Under the pieces are notes generated by a model that worked only from the letters and a program-made list of their open reading frames with translations, searched no databases and had not been told where the DNA came from. This document shows, in pieces, positions 13,755 to 14,600 of a stretch of 14,600 bases of DNA; positions within the stretch are counted from its first letter, which is position 1; every line of letters begins with the position of its first letter. The stretch lies in NCBI GenBank assembly GCA_945872035.1, contig CAMBYA010000022.1, positions 1 to 14,600 of the forward strand. The letters are read 5' to 3'. A program made the position numbers and the translations under genes. Origin of the DNA: Rhizobium sp. Q54. GTDB lineage: Bacteria; Pseudomonadota; Alphaproteobacteria; SMXS01.

Positions 13755-14342
13755 GTGACGAACATAAATGACATTCTCGACTTCTGGTTCGCGCCGGACA
13801 GCCGTCCGGATCATCGGGACCCCGGCGGACGCGACCTCGAACGGTGGTTCGCGCCCGATCCGGCGTTCGACGACGCCATCAGAACGCACTTCACGGCCGC
13901 CCTGGAAAGGGCCGTCCGCGGCGAGCTTGACGGCTGGGCCGAGACGGCCGAGGGCGCGCTGGCGCTGACGGTGCTGCTCGACCAGTTCCCGCGCAACATG
14001 TTCCGCGGCCAGGCACGGGCGTTTGCCGCCGACGGCAAGGCGCTCGCGGTGGCGCGACTGGCGCTGGCGCGCGGCTTCGACCAGGTGGTGCCGGCGATGT
14101 GGCGCAAGTTCTTCTACCTGCCGTTCGAGCACGCCGAGGATGGCGAGGCGCAGGCCCGCTCCGTGGCGCTGTTCCGGGGTTCGGGTGACTCGCGGGGACT
14201 TCGTTACGCCGAGATGCACAGGGAGATCATCGACCGCTTCGGTCGATTCCCCCACCGCAACCCCATTCTTGGCCGGGCGAGCACCACCGAAGAGCAAGCC
14301 TGGCTGGCGGCGGGCGGCGAGACTTTCGGCACAAAGGCGTGA
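13755..14342 (+). CDS. DUF924 family protein
   Basis: The 195-aa protein is a typical DUF924 member, an all-helical family with tetratricopeptide-like fold and no assigned reaction. Visible family motifs are the N-terminal ILDFWF (7-12), RDLERWFAPDPAFDDAIRTHF, the central LTVLLDQFPRNMFRGQARAFAADGKAL (about 71-97), KFFYLPFEHAED, and the C-terminal FGRFPHRNPILGRASTTEE. No signal peptide or membrane segment is visible, so it is likely cytoplasmic. I chose the GTG at 13755, because AGGTGA lies about 8 nt upstream and the translation then begins MTNINDILDFWF, the normal family start. It is divergent from the mla operon. No function can be inferred from its neighbours. Confidence 0.92.
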   Translation: MTNINDILDFWFAPDSRPDHRDPGGRDLERWFAPDPAFDDAIRTHFTAALERAVRGELDGWAETAEGALALTVLLDQFPRNMFRGQARAFAADGKALAVARLALARGFDQVVPAMWRKFFYLPFEHAEDGEAQARSVALFRGSGDSRGLRYAEMHREIIDRFGRFPHRNPILGRASTTEEQAWLAAGGETFGTKA

Positions 14343-14353
14343 ACGGCATCGCC

Positions 14354-14371
14354 CGCTTTCGGCCGAAAGCG
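14354..14371. repeat. 18-bp perfect palindrome
   Basis: CGCTTTCGGCCGAAAGCG is a perfect palindrome directly upstream of the proposed -35 box of the small downstream gene and 12 bases after the DUF924 stop. It could be an operator or a transcription end point of the DUF924 gene. No run of T follows, so a standard intrinsic terminator is not supported. Confidence 0.5.
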
Positions 14372-14372
14372 C

Positions 14373-14401
14373 TTGGCCGACGGCGGGGCCGGCGATATAA
14401 A
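14373..14401 (+). promoter_or_regulatory. Candidate housekeeping promoter of the His-rich small protein gene
   Basis: TTGGCC (14373-14378, 4 of 6 to the -35 box), a 17-nt spacer and TATAAA (14396-14401, 5 of 6 to the -10 box). The expected start near 14408 leaves a short leader with AGGAG at 14417-14421 before the ATG at 14430. It is the most AT-rich spot of the neighbourhood. Confidence 0.6.
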
Positions 14402-14429
14402 CTTCGAAAAGACGTCAGGAGTCCCAACG

Positions 14430-14600
14430 ATGCACAATCCGGATCAGCTGCCGCTGCTCATCGCGTTCATGCTGTTCACCTTCCTGGTGATGGGCGGCAT
14501 GTCCTTCGTGTTCGCCAAGTGGATGAAGCGCCACAAGGAGATGTCGGAGCATTGGACGACCGAAGGCGGCGCGTCCCACGGCCACGACCACCATCACCAC
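14430..14600 (+). CDS. Small single-pass membrane protein with His-rich tail (3'-partial)
   Basis: Open from ATG 14430 to the right edge (57 codons visible, no stop), with AGGAG 8 nt upstream and a good promoter before it. Residues about 7-29 form one hydrophobic helix (LPLLIAFMLFTFLVMGGMSFVF), followed by a basic/amphipathic stretch KWMKRHKEMSEHW (30-42). The visible end is a His-rich tail, SHGHDHHHH (49-57), which may continue beyond the window. The topology is probably N-out, with the basic tail in the cytoplasm by the positive-inside rule. The His cluster suggests metal binding, but that is inference. I do not recognise the family. The antisense frame over the same bases is a shadow. Confidence 0.72.
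   Translation, partial: MHNPDQLPLLIAFMLFTFLVMGGMSFVFAKWMKRHKEMSEHWTTEGGASHGHDHHHH

Noticed and set aside
14354..14371. 18-bp palindrome as intrinsic terminator of the DUF924 gene
   Set aside because: No T-tract follows on either side, and it directly abuts a promoter; kept only as a repeat of unknown role.
1..14600. CRISPR array, tRNA, rRNA, insertion sequence or prophage
   Set aside because: No spaced direct repeats, no cloverleaf-like conserved tRNA blocks, no transposase or phage gene wording were seen; nearly all bases are covered by ordinary genes.

Overview
This is a GC-rich chromosomal window, densely packed with genes and with no phage, transposon or RNA gene that I can see. The content suggests a free-living proteobacterium, most likely an alphaproteobacterium. 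It has an RpoE-ChrR sigma/anti-sigma pair close to that of Rhodobacter sphaeroides, a STAS-MlaE fusion permease, and DUF6134 and DUF924 proteins. I cannot name a genus. No stretch of more than about 140 bases lacks a gene.

Layout. (1) 8-1207 (+): zinc dipeptidase of family M19 with a secretion signal; its true start may lie left of the window. (2) 1208-1728 (-): a YefM-YoeB toxin-antitoxin pair with its own promoter and TGTACA-type operator, followed on the same strand by a MscS-type channel gene (1788-2942). (3) 3057-4348 (+): an ECF sigma factor and a ChrR-like anti-sigma factor, overlapping by ATGA. (4) 4354-9201 (-): a four-gene operon read toward chrR: class I photolyase, FAD-dependent oxidoreductase (COG2907 type), DUF1365 protein, and a Cfa-like fatty-acid methyltransferase. 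(5) 9254-9961 (-): secreted DUF6134 protein. (6) 10097-13652 (-): a four-gene lipid-transport (Mla/MCE) operon: STAS-MlaE permease, ATPase, MCE protein, auxiliary lipoprotein. (7) 13755-14342 (+): DUF924 protein. (8) 14430 to the right edge (+): a small His-rich membrane protein, cut by the window.

How the genes fit together. Blocks 3 and 4 look like one regulon for photo-oxidative (singlet oxygen) stress. The sigma gene and the photolyase operon each carry a candidate promoter TGATCC-N18-TAT, with the same -35 hexamer and the same spacing. That would make the sigma factor activate both itself and a set that repairs DNA (photolyase) and modifies membrane fatty acids (FAD enzyme, DUF1365, methyltransferase). 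In R. sphaeroides the RpoE-ChrR regulon likewise includes a photolyase and Cfa-like genes, and part of it makes methylated furan fatty acids.

The most notable oddity is the anti-sigma factor. Its C-terminal cupin keeps all four metal ligands, but its N-terminal sigma-binding domain has lost all the His/Cys zinc ligands of ChrR. The methyltransferase also differs from E. coli Cfa at two bicarbonate-site residues, which fits a methylation other than cyclopropanation.
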